The notes: a model not told the origin generated them from the letters alone. A stretch of 64,000 nt of DNA from Anaerotignum sp. MB30-C6 (GCF_030908465.1 NZ_CP133078.1:558001-622000); one strand, 5' to 3'. Shown: positions 37,047-45,907, numbered from the stretch's first letter. Numbers and translations are program-made.

Positions 37047-38309
37047 ATGTGGTTAAAAAAAGAAAAAAAATGCCGCTTTTTTGTTCCTGTTGCGGCGGTT
37101 CTAATCCCAACACTGCTCTGGTGCAGTGTAAGTTGGCTTTTACCAGATAATTTGACATTAATAGAAGGTGAAAAAACGGAGATTTCAACACAGCTTCCTA
37201 TCTCCGCCAAAACAGAGGAAAGTGTCAATGTTTTAGGTGTTACAACAAAACCCTTAGCAGATGCTTTTCATTTAGAGTTAGGTTCTTCTATTATGGCGAA
37301 TCCTATTCAGGTAGGAACAACAAAAGTAACTTTTTATCTATGTAATGCTCTGCCAATTAAAACAATAGAGGCAACTGTGATTCCAAAAATCACGCTTGTG
37401 CCTGTTGGAAAAACCGTTGGCGTAAGCCTTGATACAAAAGGTCTTTTGGTTTTAGGAACAGGACAAGTATGTGTAGAAGGGAATGAAACAGTAGAACCTT
37501 GTAAGGGAGTTCTAAAAACAGGTGACCTCCTCTTAAAGGCAAATGGGAAAGAGCTGGTCAATAAAGAAACCTTTATTGACGTGGTGAATGAAAGCAAAGG
37601 CGAGGGAATTGACGTATTGTTAGAAAGAAAGGGCAGTCAAAAGCGTGTTACAATTAAACCTGTTTATAGTCAAGGGGAGCAAGCTTTTAAATTAGGTGTA
37701 TGGGTGCGAGATAGTATTCAGGGAATTGGTACGATAACTTTTTTTGATCCAAAGAATAACCACTTTGGTGCATTGGGACACGGTGTCTATGATGTTGATA
37801 CTGGTGAACTCATGGTTATTAAAAATGGTTCTATTATACCATCTCAGCTGACAGATATTATTAAAGGCGAAAAAGGCGAACCGGGAGAATTAGCAGGGAT
37901 TATTCAACGGGGTGAGAGTTTAGGGGAGGTAACTAAAAATACAGAGGTTGGTATCTATGGTACGTTAGATGAACCCAATGCGTTTCAGGGTACAGCACTG
38001 CCCATTGCATTAAAGCAAGAGATCAAAATTGGCAAAGCTGAAATTTTGTCCAACATTGAAGGGGAAAAAATTGATAAATATGAAATTGAAATTGAAAGTA
38101 TAGGAAAAGGCAGCGGAAAAGATATGATGATTCGTGTTACAGACAAAAGGCTGCTAGAAAAAACTGGTGGTATTGTTCAGGGGATGAGCGGTAGCCCTAT
38201 TATTCAGAATGGACAGCTCATTGGTGCAGTTACCCATGTGTTGGTAAATGACCCTGAACGGGGATATGGAACATTTATAGAGACTATGCTACAAGAAATA
38301 AGCAAATAA
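37047..38309 (+). CDS. spoIVB: Stage IV sporulation protein B, S55 serine peptidase
   Basis: 420 residues. One N-terminal span (about 12-32) is followed by a PDZ domain (about 140-210, DLLLKANGKELVNKETFIDVVNE) and the S55 peptidase domain. Catalytic elements: H245 in GALGHGVYD and the Ser in QGMSGSPIIQNG (381-383 region), followed by GAVTHVLVNDP. SpoIVB is made in the forespore and triggers pro-sigma-K processing. The frame opens at a GTG at 37038, but the ATG at 37047 fits the GGGAGTGGGG ribosome binding site. The gene is directly upstream of spo0A, as in Bacillus. Confidence 0.96.
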   Translation: MWLKKEKKCRFFVPVAAVLIPTLLWCSVSWLLPDNLTLIEGEKTEISTQLPISAKTEESVNVLGVTTKPLADAFHLELGSSIMANPIQVGTTKVTFYLCNALPIKTIEATVIPKITLVPVGKTVGVSLDTKGLLVLGTGQVCVEGNETVEPCKGVLKTGDLLLKANGKELVNKETFIDVVNESKGEGIDVLLERKGSQKRVTIKPVYSQGEQAFKLGVWVRDSIQGIGTITFFDPKNNHFGALGHGVYDVDTGELMVIKNGSIIPSQLTDIIKGEKGEPGELAGIIQRGESLGEVTKNTEVGIYGTLDEPNAFQGTALPIALKQEIKIGKAEILSNIEGEKIDKYEIEIESIGKGSGKDMMIRVTDKRLLEKTGGIVQGMSGSPIIQNGQLIGAVTHVLVNDPERGYGTFIETMLQEISK

Positions 38310-38315
38310 GGGCGG

Positions 38316-38346
38316 GAGGAGATACTGAAAGAGTATCTCCTCTTTA
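38316..38346 (+). terminator. Terminator between spoIVB and spo0A
   Basis: Perfect arms GAGGAGATACT (38316-38326) and AGTATCTCCTC (38332-38342) then TTTAAAATT. The T run is short, so efficiency is uncertain. Confidence 0.75.
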
Positions 38347-38683
38347 AAATTAAATTTTTAAGAATAAAACTTTGAAAATGAAATGAATTGTAACTTTTTT
38401 TCTGAAAAAAACTTTACAATATTTCATTTCTAAATATAAATTTTAAACGTCAATTTTTACAAAAAATGGAGAATTTATTTTATTTTTCTCTATAAGTGAA
38501 ACTAAACTGTTATATTTTGGGAATGATTGGATACTAAAAAATGGTGAAAAACTAAGAAAGGTAAAAAACTTGCGAAATGTTCTCGAATACTGACGAAAGG
38601 AAAATTGCGTGATATAATTATTTTTGTGGGAGAAAGGAAGGGAAGCCTTTTCTCCTAACTTGTTAAGAATGGGGGAGTCAAAA
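38347..38683. other. spo0A upstream region
   Basis: About 340 AT-rich bases. A TATAAT at 38613-38618 with TGACGA at 38591-38596 (spacer 16) is the best vegetative promoter candidate. AGGAAAA at 38598-38604 resembles a sigma-H -35 element, but no good -10 partner is found at the right distance. No 0A box TGTCGAA was seen. No gene. Confidence 0.35.
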
Positions 38684-39496
38684 TTGAATGAATCAGAGAA
38701 ATTAAAGGTGGTTCTAGCAGACAGAGACGGTTTCTATTTACAAAAGTTAAAACGTTGCTTGGAACGCAAGGGTGACATGACTGTTGTTGGCATGACAGAT
38801 AGTGGCCCTGCGGTATTGGAACTGGTTAGGAAACTAAATGCAGATGTTGTACTCCTAGATATTCTTTTAGGGGATCGTGATGGTTTTTGGGTTTTGGAAA
38901 GCTTGAAAAAGCTGGGTAGCGATTGCATTTGTATTATGATTTCCGCTATTGACAGTGACAAGCTGGTCCGCAGAGCAATCGGTTTGGGTGCCGATTACTA
39001 CATGGCAAAACCGATTCAAGGGGAGCTTTTACTTGAAAGGATCCATCAGCTGATTGACGGCGACGATAGAGAAAAACGGGAGCCTTCAAAAGTAATAACG
39101 GACGAAGTATCAAGCTATATCATGGACGGCAGTTATCAAAATTTAGAAGCAGACATTTCCACTACCTTGAGTCGGATGGGTATTTCTGCCAGTATCAAGG
39201 GTTACCACTTTATTAGAAGGGCTATTATAATGGCCGTTGACAACGAAGAGGTATTAATTGGTATTACAAAAGGTCTGTACCCTGATATTGGGAAACTGTT
39301 TAAAACTTCAGCGAGTAAAGTAGAAAGAGCCATACGCCATGCAATTGAAAGTGCATGGAAGAAGAATGGTCAGCAGGTTTACTTTGAGGTGGTTGGATAT
39401 TTGAGTCAGGACAAGCCTACAAATGGACAGTTTATAGCTGCTTTAACTGAATACTTCCGAATTCGACAGAATGAAGTCTCAAAAAAGATCAGCTAA
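38684..39496 (+). CDS. spo0A: Sporulation master regulator Spo0A
   Basis: 270 residues from a TTG start. The receiver domain has acidic residues D13 and D15, the phosphorylated D59 in VVLLDILLGDRDG, and Lys in MAKPI. The C-terminal DNA-binding domain includes GISASIKGYHFIRRAI, ITKGLYPDIGKLF and the recognition helix TSASKVERAIRHAIESAW. The frame is open from GTG 38624 and has an ATG at 38669, but GGGGGAG (38671-38677) is properly placed only for the TTG at 38684. The spoIVB-spo0A order is conserved in spore formers. Confidence 0.96.
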   Translation: MNESEKLKVVLADRDGFYLQKLKRCLERKGDMTVVGMTDSGPAVLELVRKLNADVVLLDILLGDRDGFWVLESLKKLGSDCICIMISAIDSDKLVRRAIGLGADYYMAKPIQGELLLERIHQLIDGDDREKREPSKVITDEVSSYIMDGSYQNLEADISTTLSRMGISASIKGYHFIRRAIIMAVDNEEVLIGITKGLYPDIGKLFKTSASKVERAIRHAIESAWKKNGQQVYFEVVGYLSQDKPTNGQFIAALTEYFRIRQNEVSKKIS

Positions 39497-39530
39497 TTTA
39501 GATAAATACGAAAAATGAATAAAAGGTATT

Positions 39531-39569
39531 AAACCCTCTTTGTAGATTGCAAAGGGGGTTTTTCTTTTT
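39531..39569 (+). terminator. Terminator after spo0A
   Basis: AAACCCTCTTT (39531-39541) and AAAGGGGGTTT (39551-39561) with one G-T pair, then TTCTTTTT. Confidence 0.9.
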
Positions 39570-39726
39570 ACCTGAATTTCATTCTCTGGCCTGAGAATAT
39601 TAAGGGGAGTTTGTCATACTGACGTAAAGGTTTCATTATATGTTGTTATGGAAAAAACACAGCCTGCAAGTTTTATTGGTGTGAAAACAAGTATGTAACC
39701 TCATTTCTTGAAAGGGGATATGATAT

Positions 39727-39888
39727 ATGTGGAGTAGGAGAAAGAAAGGGGTAGAAAAATTGGAACACCGAGCATGTACCAACAAAGGGTTTAAGCCCCC
39801 TTCTGAACTGAATTCTAAGGATAAATATTGTAGAACCAGTAAAAATAGTTCTTTTCATTGTAACTCTCTCCATAACAATATAGAATAA
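39727..39888 (+). CDS. Candidate small protein with three cysteines
   Basis: 53 codons starting MWSRRKKGVEKLEHR and ending HNNIE, with GAAAGGGGA upstream of the ATG. A TTG at 39760 preceded by AAAGGGG is an alternative start giving 42 residues (MEHRACTNKGFKP...). Composition is Asn/Ser/Lys-rich with Cys at three positions. It lies alone between the spo0A terminator and the dipeptidase. It has no recognised family and could be chance. Confidence 0.3.
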   Translation: MWSRRKKGVEKLEHRACTNKGFKPPSELNSKDKYCRTSKNSSFHCNSLHNNIE

Positions 39889-39907
39889 TAGAAAATGAGG
39901 TGAAAAA

Positions 39908-40840
39908 ATGCGAAATTATGCAGACGCACATTGTGACACCATAGTTCGGCTTTTTGAGGAAAAAAAAGAGCTTTTTATGAATGATGTTCATATTGATATT
40001 GAAAGGTTTAAAACTTTCTACGCCCCCCTGCAGTTTTTTGCAATCTGGCTTGATCCCAAATACTATCCAATTTCCATGCGGCAGACGATGAAATATATTG
40101 ATTTTTATTATAGCCAGATAGAAAAAAATGCTGAATTCATTGGCCATGTGAATGGGTATTCAGATATATTACATAACATGAAACAAAACAAAATGAGTGC
40201 ACTGTTGAGCTTAGAGGGAGGAGAAGCATTAGAGGGGGAGATTTCTGCTCTTCGCACCTACTATCGATTAGGGGTTAGGTCTATGACTTTAACATGGAAT
40301 CACAGGAATTCCTTGGCTGACGGGGTGGCGGAAAGAGGTTCAAAGGGAGGTCTAACAGTATTTGGGCATGAGGTGGTTATGGAAATGGAAAGACTAGGTA
40401 TGTTAGTTGATGTTTCCCATCTTTCGGAAGCGGGTTTTTGGGACGTAGCAACCACTGGAAACAAGCCCTTTATTGCAAGCCATTCTAATGCCCAAACAAT
40501 TTGCAATATGCCAAGGAATCTATCGGATAGTCAACTGGGCGCCGTAGCCGAAAAGGGCGGTGTTGTTGGGCTGAATTTGTATCCTCCTTTTTTAACAAAA
40601 GAGAAGCAAGGAGATATTGAGGATATTTTAAAGCATATTTATCATATGCTTTCCATTATGGGTGAGGATTTCATCGCCCTTGGCACTGACTTTGATGGGA
40701 TAGACTGCACGCCCAAAGGAATAAGGCAAGTACAGGAGATAGAATTCCTATTTAATCGGATTGAGAAGGAGTTTGGAGAAGATATTTTAGAAAAAATTTC
40801 TTCTAAAAATTTATTAAGAGTATTAGAAGAAGTGCTTTAA
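39908..40840 (+). CDS. Membrane-dipeptidase-type metallopeptidase (M19)
   Basis: 310 residues. Metal and substrate motifs of the renal dipeptidase family: DAHCDT (H8, D10), LSLEGGEAL with the bridging Glu, TLTWNHRN, LVDVSHLSE, FIASHSNA and GTDFDGID. No signal peptide, so the enzyme is cytoplasmic here, as is usual for bacterial members. It hydrolyses dipeptides, often with a D-residue at the C-terminus. Ribosome binding site GAGGTGA before ATG. It is monocistronic by appearance. Confidence 0.94.
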   Translation: MRNYADAHCDTIVRLFEEKKELFMNDVHIDIERFKTFYAPLQFFAIWLDPKYYPISMRQTMKYIDFYYSQIEKNAEFIGHVNGYSDILHNMKQNKMSALLSLEGGEALEGEISALRTYYRLGVRSMTLTWNHRNSLADGVAERGSKGGLTVFGHEVVMEMERLGMLVDVSHLSEAGFWDVATTGNKPFIASHSNAQTICNMPRNLSDSQLGAVAEKGGVVGLNLYPPFLTKEKQGDIEDILKHIYHMLSIMGEDFIALGTDFDGIDCTPKGIRQVQEIEFLFNRIEKEFGEDILEKISSKNLLRVLEEVL

Positions 40841-40846
40841 TCGTTT

Positions 40847-40890
40847 TAAAAAAGTAATATGCGATAAGCATTATTTGGCTTATCGCATAT
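40847..40890 (-). terminator. Terminator of the DUF1540 gene (minus strand)
   Basis: 13-base perfect arms ATATGCGATAAGC (40857-40869) and GCTTATCGCATAT (40878-40890). The T run (TACTTTTTTAAAA) is found on the minus strand only, so it serves the gene at 40907-41068. It may also slow plus-strand readthrough from the dipeptidase. Confidence 0.88.
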
Positions 40891-40906
40891 CATTGAAGAT
40901 TATAAT

Positions 40907-41068
40907 TTACTTACAGTCAAAGGAACAACAGTCAACACTAGCAGAGCTTTTTGGATTAGCGTTGTGGGCTCTGACTTGAATTGTGTCTAAGGAACAACAG
41001 TTTTTTTCTGCACAGTTGTGCTTACAATCATGCACAGAACATCTAATAGAATCATTAGATTTTGTCAT
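40907..41068 (-). CDS. DUF1540 Cys-rich small protein
   Basis: 53 residues on the minus strand, too short for ordinary gene callers. The sequence starts MTKSNDSIRCSVHDCKHN and ends VDCCSFDCK; spaced Cys (C10, C15, C19, C24, C25, C47, C48, C52) and the CCSLDTIQVRAHNANP core match the DUF1540 pattern, a putative metal-binding module common in spore-forming Clostridia. A perfect AAGGAGGG lies before the ATG, and a strong terminator follows. In Clostridia such proteins are often found in spores; a role in metal binding is inferred. Confidence 0.88.
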   Translation of the reverse strand: MTKSNDSIRCSVHDCKHNCAEKNCCSLDTIQVRAHNANPKSSASVDCCSFDCK

Positions 41069-41350
41069 AATTTAATCCCTCCTTAATGATTGTTGCATTA
41101 ATAGTATCTTCAATTTGCTAGGCTTCATGCCATTTAAAATTTGGTTAGAGAAGCTAAAAAATTATTTGATATTGCCCGCTAAATCTAAGAATTTATAAGA
41201 GTGTTACAATATGAAATATCTTGCGTTTAAAGGAGCTTTTTGATAATATGTATAAGAAGATATACAATATACAAATTATGTAAAATAATTTTTTAACGGT
41301 TAAAAGTAGTAATTTTATTTTATAAATTAGAGTTATGAGGTGTAAATTTT

Positions 41351-42547
41351 ATGATATTATCAAAAAAAGCATTGAGCATTAAACCATCCACTACTCTGGC
41401 TATTTCTTCTAAGGCCACGCAGTTAAAGGCAGAAGGAAAGGATATTGTAACATTTGGTGTGGGTGAACCTGATTTTGATACTCCAGAACATATTCGTAAG
41501 GCAGGAATTGCAGCCATCGAAAATGGAGAAACAAGGTATACTGCATCAGCAGGGACACCTGCATTACGTCAGGCTGTTTGCGATAAATTAAAAAAAGATA
41601 ATGGATTAGATTATGTTCCTGCCCAAGTCATTATCAGCAACGGTGCAAAACACTCCCTAATGAATACTTTTATGACAATATTAAACGAAGGGGACGAAGT
41701 GATTATTCCCGCACCGTACTGGCTGAGTTATTCAGAAATGGTGAGGATTGCTGGGGGCAAACCAATTATTATTTATACAAAAAAAGAAAATCAATTTATG
41801 CTTAGCAAGGAAGAATTGGAAGCTGCTTATACACAAAAGACCAAAGCCTTGGTTTTAACCAGTCCTTCAAACCCTACAGGCATGGTTACATCCTTAGAAG
41901 ATTTAAAAATGGTGGCTGATTTCGCCGTGGAAAAAGACATTTTTGTTATTTCAGATGAAATCTATGAAAAGCTAATTTACGATGAAGATAAAAAACACAT
42001 CAGCATCGCTTCTTTAGGAAAGGAAATTTACAATAGAACTATTGTGATTAATGGGGTTTCCAAAAGCTATGCTATGACTGGTTGGAGAGTTGGCTTTGCA
42101 GCGGCTCCTTTGGAAGTTGCCAAATTAATGGATTCTTTACAGTCTCATATGGCTTCTAATCCAAACACCATGGCCCAATTTGCCACAGTGGCAGCATTAA
42201 ATGGACCTCAGGATTGCGTGAACGAAATGTGCGTGGAGTTTAAGAAAAGAAGAGATTACATTTTTGAAAGAGAAGAAGCCATTCCTCTTATTCAAGCATT
42301 AAAGCCTGAAGGGGCCTTTTACTTATTCGTAGATGTAACAGGAACTTACGGTAAAAAGCATGAAGATGTTGAAATTCAGTCAGCAGCTGACTTTGCTTCC
42401 ATTTTGTTGGAGAAAAAGTATGTTGCAGTTATACCATGCGCTGACTTTGGTATGCCTGATTATATCAGACTTTCCTATGCTACAAGCATGGAACTGATTA
42501 AAAAGGGTATGGATCGCATCGAGGAAATGGTAAAAGAATTAATTTAA
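41351..42547 (+). CDS. PLP-dependent aminotransferase, class I (aspartate aminotransferase type)
   Basis: 398 residues. FGVGEPDFDTPEHIRKAG opens the fold-type I domain, then YTASAGTPALRQAV, the substrate loop PAPYWLSYSEM, SPSNPTGM, ISDEIYEKLIYD and the PLP lysine K238 in GVSKSYAMTGWRVGF. Best matched to aspartate/aromatic aminotransferases of the AspC I-gamma group. Ribosome binding site GAGGTG. It is followed by a Nudix gene 57 bases downstream. The preceding 280 bases show no other feature. Confidence 0.94.
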   Translation: MILSKKALSIKPSTTLAISSKATQLKAEGKDIVTFGVGEPDFDTPEHIRKAGIAAIENGETRYTASAGTPALRQAVCDKLKKDNGLDYVPAQVIISNGAKHSLMNTFMTILNEGDEVIIPAPYWLSYSEMVRIAGGKPIIIYTKKENQFMLSKEELEAAYTQKTKALVLTSPSNPTGMVTSLEDLKMVADFAVEKDIFVISDEIYEKLIYDEDKKHISIASLGKEIYNRTIVINGVSKSYAMTGWRVGFAAAPLEVAKLMDSLQSHMASNPNTMAQFATVAALNGPQDCVNEMCVEFKKRRDYIFEREEAIPLIQALKPEGAFYLFVDVTGTYGKKHEDVEIQSAADFASILLEKKYVAVIPCADFGMPDYIRLSYATSMELIKKGMDRIEEMVKELI

Positions 42548-42604
42548 GCATATGCAAAAGGGGCAGTTTTCACTGACTATTTCCAATAGAAAGGGGTTAT
42601 TTTC

Positions 42605-43135
42605 ATGAGCTACAGAGTTTTGGAAAGTAACGAAACTTATATAGGAAGAATTCTTAGAGTAACCATAGATAAAATAGAAATGCCCGATAAAAAACCAGCG
42701 TTTCGTGAGACAGTATTAAGAGACAAAGATGCAGCAGCGGTTTTACCCATTTTGGATGATGGAAGGATTCTTTTTGTTCGCCAGTATCGCCATGCTTTTG
42801 GTGAACTGCTTTTAGAAATTCCGGCAGGTGTATTTGATTGTGATGAATGTGCCGAAGTTTGCGTAAAACGTGAGCTGGAGGAAGAAACAGGGAAGATAGC
42901 AGGCAGATTGGAATTTCTATGCGAAATGTATCCCACTGTTGGTTTTTGCAGTGAAAAAATTTTTATATACTTCGCTTTTGACCTAACACAGGGGCAGCAG
43001 AAGTTAGATCCTGATGAATTTATTGAATTGGAAAGCTATACTTTGGATCAGGCTTTGGAGATGATTTATAAAGGAGAAATAAAAGACGGCAAGACAATTG
43101 CTGCCTTGTTTGCATATAAAAGCAAGCATATTTAA
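42605..43135 (+). CDS. ADP-ribose pyrophosphatase-type Nudix hydrolase (NudF-like)
   Basis: 176 residues. The Nudix box runs G75-VFDCD-E81-CAEVCVK-R89-E90-L-E92-E93-E94-TG96. The pattern DAAAVLPILDDGRILFVRQYRHAFGE upstream and a MYPTVGFCSEKIFIYFA segment downstream match ADP-ribose pyrophosphatases, which have the proline-containing loop after the box. In Bacillus nudF is also near spoIIM and xerD, which supports the assignment. Confidence 0.93.
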   Translation: MSYRVLESNETYIGRILRVTIDKIEMPDKKPAFRETVLRDKDAAAVLPILDDGRILFVRQYRHAFGELLLEIPAGVFDCDECAEVCVKRELEEETGKIAGRLEFLCEMYPTVGFCSEKIFIYFAFDLTQGQQKLDPDEFIELESYTLDQALEMIYKGEIKDGKTIAALFAYKSKHI

Positions 43136-43188
43136 TTAAGACGAGCCATATCCTGTTAGCAGAGGACTGCGAAAGGAGGATGGCACTT

Positions 43189-43764
43189 ATGGTAAAACGT
43201 AATAGGAGACTAGATAAAAGAGGACAAAAGATAATTTCTATCGTTTGTCTTTCTTTTTTATGCGGCGTGATGGGTGGAGCCATAGCAGCAAATTTAATGG
43301 GAGATGGTGCAAAAACGGAGCTTGCTGGTATTATTAAAAGTGTGGCCGATGTAGAACAAGCAGGAAGCTTTGGTGTGGTTTTTTGGAAGTACCTAAAGTA
43401 TGACCTACTGATTTGGCTTGGGGGATGGCTAAGCCTTGGCTTATTCCTTTCCGGTGCTGCTTTTTTGCTAAGGAGCATTTCATTGGGGTTTGCCTCGGCC
43501 ATGATGATGGTTACATATGGAGCAAAAGGTATCTGGGGTGCCATATTTGCTATTTTGCCGCAAAATATTATTCTGATTCCCGCATATATTTTCACAATGT
43601 GTGCCGCAATTTATTATCTTTTAGCTTGGAACGAGGGCAATGGAAAGCGGGGGTTAAAGCGAGAACGCAGGAGGAAACAAACAGAATACTGTCTTTTACT
43701 TCTTGCGTCAGCTGTATTGATTGCCATCGGCGCAGGGATTGAAGTAGCATTATACCCATTATAA
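43189..43764 (+). CDS. spoIIM: Stage II sporulation protein M
   Basis: 191 residues, five or so membrane spans (about 18-38, 68-95, 100-125, 128-148, 165-188). SpoIIM is part of the septal peptidoglycan-degrading complex SpoIIDMP that drives engulfment. Match rests on topology, the FLCGVMGGAIAANL start, FWKYLKYDLLIWLGGWLSLG and RSISLGFASAMM segments, and the nudF-spoIIM-xerD order. The frame opens at 43180 but the AAAGGAGG would touch that ATG; the ATG at 43189 has 9-base spacing. SpoIID and SpoIIP are not in the window. Confidence 0.9.
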   Translation: MVKRNRRLDKRGQKIISIVCLSFLCGVMGGAIAANLMGDGAKTELAGIIKSVADVEQAGSFGVVFWKYLKYDLLIWLGGWLSLGLFLSGAAFLLRSISLGFASAMMMVTYGAKGIWGAIFAILPQNIILIPAYIFTMCAAIYYLLAWNEGNGKRGLKRERRRKQTEYCLLLLASAVLIAIGAGIEVALYPL

Positions 43765-43925
43765 GCATTGGAACTAAGGTCGTATTTCGTAGCTTTTTTA
43801 GACTAATAGTTGATTTTTAGCCATTAAAAATGACGATATTTGGTTTTTTTACAAATAATAGTGACAAGTTTGTAAAAACTAAGTATAGTATAATTAGACA
43901 TACATAATAAAAAGGGGTCTTGGGT

Positions 43926-44810
43926 ATGGATAAAGCGATAACTGAGTTTGCGAACTACCTTAGAAATGAAAAACAATCATCTGAAAATACGGTGCTTTCT
44001 TATATCAGAGATTTAAAAGGGTTTAGGGTCTTTATAGATAGCTGTGGTGTTTTTGATTTAACAAAAGTAAACTATACCAACATCATGGCATATATTTATG
44101 AGCTTCAAAATCAAAAAAAAGCAGGGGCTACGGTATCCAGAAATATTGCCTCCATTCGGTCTTTTTATAATTTTCTTTTAAAAAAAGGAGACGTGGCAGA
44201 AAATCCTGCTACGAATTTAGCGTTGCCTAAAATCGAGAAGAAAATGCCTGAAGTTCTTACCTTAGATAAGGTCGAGCGCTTATTGGAACAGCCCCAAACA
44301 GCAGAACCAAAGGGGATTAGAGACAAGGCCATGCTTGAGTTATTGTATGCTACGGGGATTCGTGTTTCCGAATTGATTTCTCTAAAGGTTTCTGATGTGA
44401 ATTTATCGTTAGAGTATATTCGTTGTGGAACAGAGCAAAGGAGTCGGATTATTCCCATTGGCAGCCAAGCAAAAGCGGCATTGAAAAAATACATAGATAA
44501 AGGGCGTAGTGGCTTGATAATGGCGGGTGAGGAGCAGGTTCTTTTTGTAAACTGCAGCGGAAACCCCATGACCAGACAAGGTTTTTGGAAAATTATAAAA
44601 TGCTATGCGAAAAAGGCAGAAATAAATGAAGATATTACACCCCATATGTTAAGACATTCATTTGCTGCACATCTCATTGAAAATGGTGCTGATTTAAAAT
44701 CTGTTCAGGAAATGTTGGGGCATTCAGATATTTCTACAACCCAAATATATATTAAGCTGACCAATCAAAAGCTAAAAAGTGTATATGCCAAGGCACACCC
44801 AAGAGCCTAA
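43926..44810 (+). CDS. xerD: Site-specific tyrosine recombinase XerD-type
   Basis: 294 residues. The N-terminal SAM-like domain (FANYLRNEKQSSENTVLSYIRDL) is followed by the catalytic domain with R146 (YATGIRVSEL), H240/R243 (TPHMLRHSFA), H266 (MLGHSDIS) and nucleophile Y275. The beta-hairpin usually carrying the catalytic Lys (GKGNK-type) reads CGTEQRSR, with no Lys. Together with XerC it should resolve chromosome dimers at dif. The spoIIM neighbour supports XerD over other recombinases. The frame opens with TTG at 43920; ATG 43926 after AAAGGGG is chosen. Confidence 0.93.
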   Translation: MDKAITEFANYLRNEKQSSENTVLSYIRDLKGFRVFIDSCGVFDLTKVNYTNIMAYIYELQNQKKAGATVSRNIASIRSFYNFLLKKGDVAENPATNLALPKIEKKMPEVLTLDKVERLLEQPQTAEPKGIRDKAMLELLYATGIRVSELISLKVSDVNLSLEYIRCGTEQRSRIIPIGSQAKAALKKYIDKGRSGLIMAGEEQVLFVNCSGNPMTRQGFWKIIKCYAKKAEINEDITPHMLRHSFAAHLIENGADLKSVQEMLGHSDISTTQIYIKLTNQKLKSVYAKAHPRA

Positions 44811-44820
44811 GGAGTATTAT

Positions 44821-44847
44821 AACCGCCGAAAAGGCGGTTTTTGTTTT
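44821..44847 (+). terminator. Terminator after xerD
   Basis: AACCGCC (44821-44827), GAAAA loop, GGCGGTT (44833-44839), then TTTGTTTT. Confidence 0.95.
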
Positions 44848-45055
44848 GCTCTAGAGTACAGGAGTTTTGGCGATGAGGGTAAAAAATTTATGGTGATTCT
44901 CTTTTATTATTACTTTTTAAAAGGCTTATAGCAATTTCAACCTAGAAAATATTATCAGGTGAAACACTGCTTCTACCTGAGCATAGAGGTGGATAGGTTT
45001 GATGTATTAAACCCCTTACAGAAATTTGACCCTCAATTTTTAAGAAATATAATTA

Positions 45056-45205
45056 ACAACTAATCACTTCATCAGGGTTGAACATGTACTAAACCACAGG
45101 GAATTCACAAAGGAATTACTTCATAAAGGTTTGATTCAGAAGCTTGCTATTAAAGGAAAAAAGCAAACAGAAACCAAAAAGAAATATGATGAAGTTGGCG
45201 TTTAA
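45056..45205 (+). pseudogene. Coding-like remnant, unknown
   Basis: A 49-codon open stretch without a start codon or ribosome binding site, ending KKKYDEVGV and stop. It is Lys-rich and amphipathic and looks like the C-terminus of a lost gene. The surrounding 44848-45270 has no intact gene on either strand. I do not recognise it. Confidence 0.3.
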
Positions 45206-45278
45206 GAAGATCACTCCTTAATGACCTGGGAATACATTGTATCTGATAAGAGAACTTTTCAATTGTTTCAGTTAAAAA

Positions 45279-45305
45279 AGCCCCCGCAGCACCAGGTGCT
45301 GACAG
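45279..45305 (-). terminator. Terminator after the DJ-1-family gene
   Basis: On the minus strand CAGCAC pairs with GTGCTG around a short loop, followed by CGGGGGCTTTTTT. It sits about 25 bases past the stop codon at 45329. Confidence 0.7.
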
Positions 45306-45328
45306 AGGCGATTATTAGGGTCGGATTT

Positions 45329-45907
45329 TTAGATTTCGATTTTTGCACCCATCAGCTTAGCAAATTCAGCGATGATTGCTGTATCTCCAGGCCAAGCGGG
45401 GGCGGTTACCAGATTACCATCTACAACAGCTTTATCGGCATCTACTGCTACGTATTCGCCGCCTGCCAAAGTGATGTCGGGGCCAACAGCGGGATATGCA
45501 GTGGCTTTTCTGCCTTTTAAGACATTTGCGGCTGTCAACAACTGAGGACCATGGCAAATTGCTGCTACGGGCTTATTGGCTGCAAAGAATTCCTGCACAA
45601 TTTCAATTACACGGGGAAATAGTCTCAAATATTCGGGGGAACGGCCGCCTGTGATAAACAAACCTACATAGTCTGATGTATTTACTGCGTCAAAGTCAGC
45701 AGTTAAGGCGAAGTTATGTCCTCTTTTTTCAGAATATGTTTGATCACCTTCAAAATCATGGATTGCTGTGCGGATGATGTCGCCTGCTTTTTTTTCAGGG
45801 CAAACTACATCTACTTGATAGCCTAAAACTTGCAAAGCTTGAAAAGGCACCATTGTTTCGTAATCCTCAGTGTAGTCACCTGCTAACATTAATACTTTTT
45901 TTGCCAT
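45329..45907 (-). CDS. DJ-1/PfpI-family protein
   Basis: 192 residues. The glutamine-amidotransferase-like fold has the Cys nucleophile C118 in the elbow AAICHGPQ with H119, and E92 in GGRSPEYL. The start [21 protein letters not shown] is typical of the PfpI branch. Members have been reported as proteases, chaperones or deglycases; the branch cannot be settled here. The frame opens at 45946, but AAAGGAGGAATTT before the ATG at 45907 gives the right start. Confidence 0.93.
   Translation of the reverse strand: MAKKVLMLAGDYTEDYETMVPFQALQVLGYQVDVVCPEKKAGDIIRTAIHDFEGDQTYSEKRGHNFALTADFDAVNTSDYVGLFITGGRSPEYLRLFPRVIEIVQEFFAANKPVAAICHGPQLLTAANVLKGRKATAYPAVGPDITLAGGEYVAVDADKAVVDGNLVTAPAWPGDTAIIAEFAKLMGAKIEI

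Noticed and set aside
43413..43742. 109-codon frame overlapping spoIIM in another plus frame
   Set aside because: Fully inside spoIIM with a Cys/Trp/His-rich random-like translation; spoIIM has the ribosome binding site and the conserved gene order.
43926..44810. Phage or integrative-element integrase
   Set aside because: The short XerC/D-size protein, the spoIIM neighbour and the absence of any element genes or att repeats favour housekeeping XerD.
45221..45520. 99-codon plus-strand frame
   Set aside because: It runs through a terminator and antisense to the DJ-1-family gene, without a ribosome binding site.
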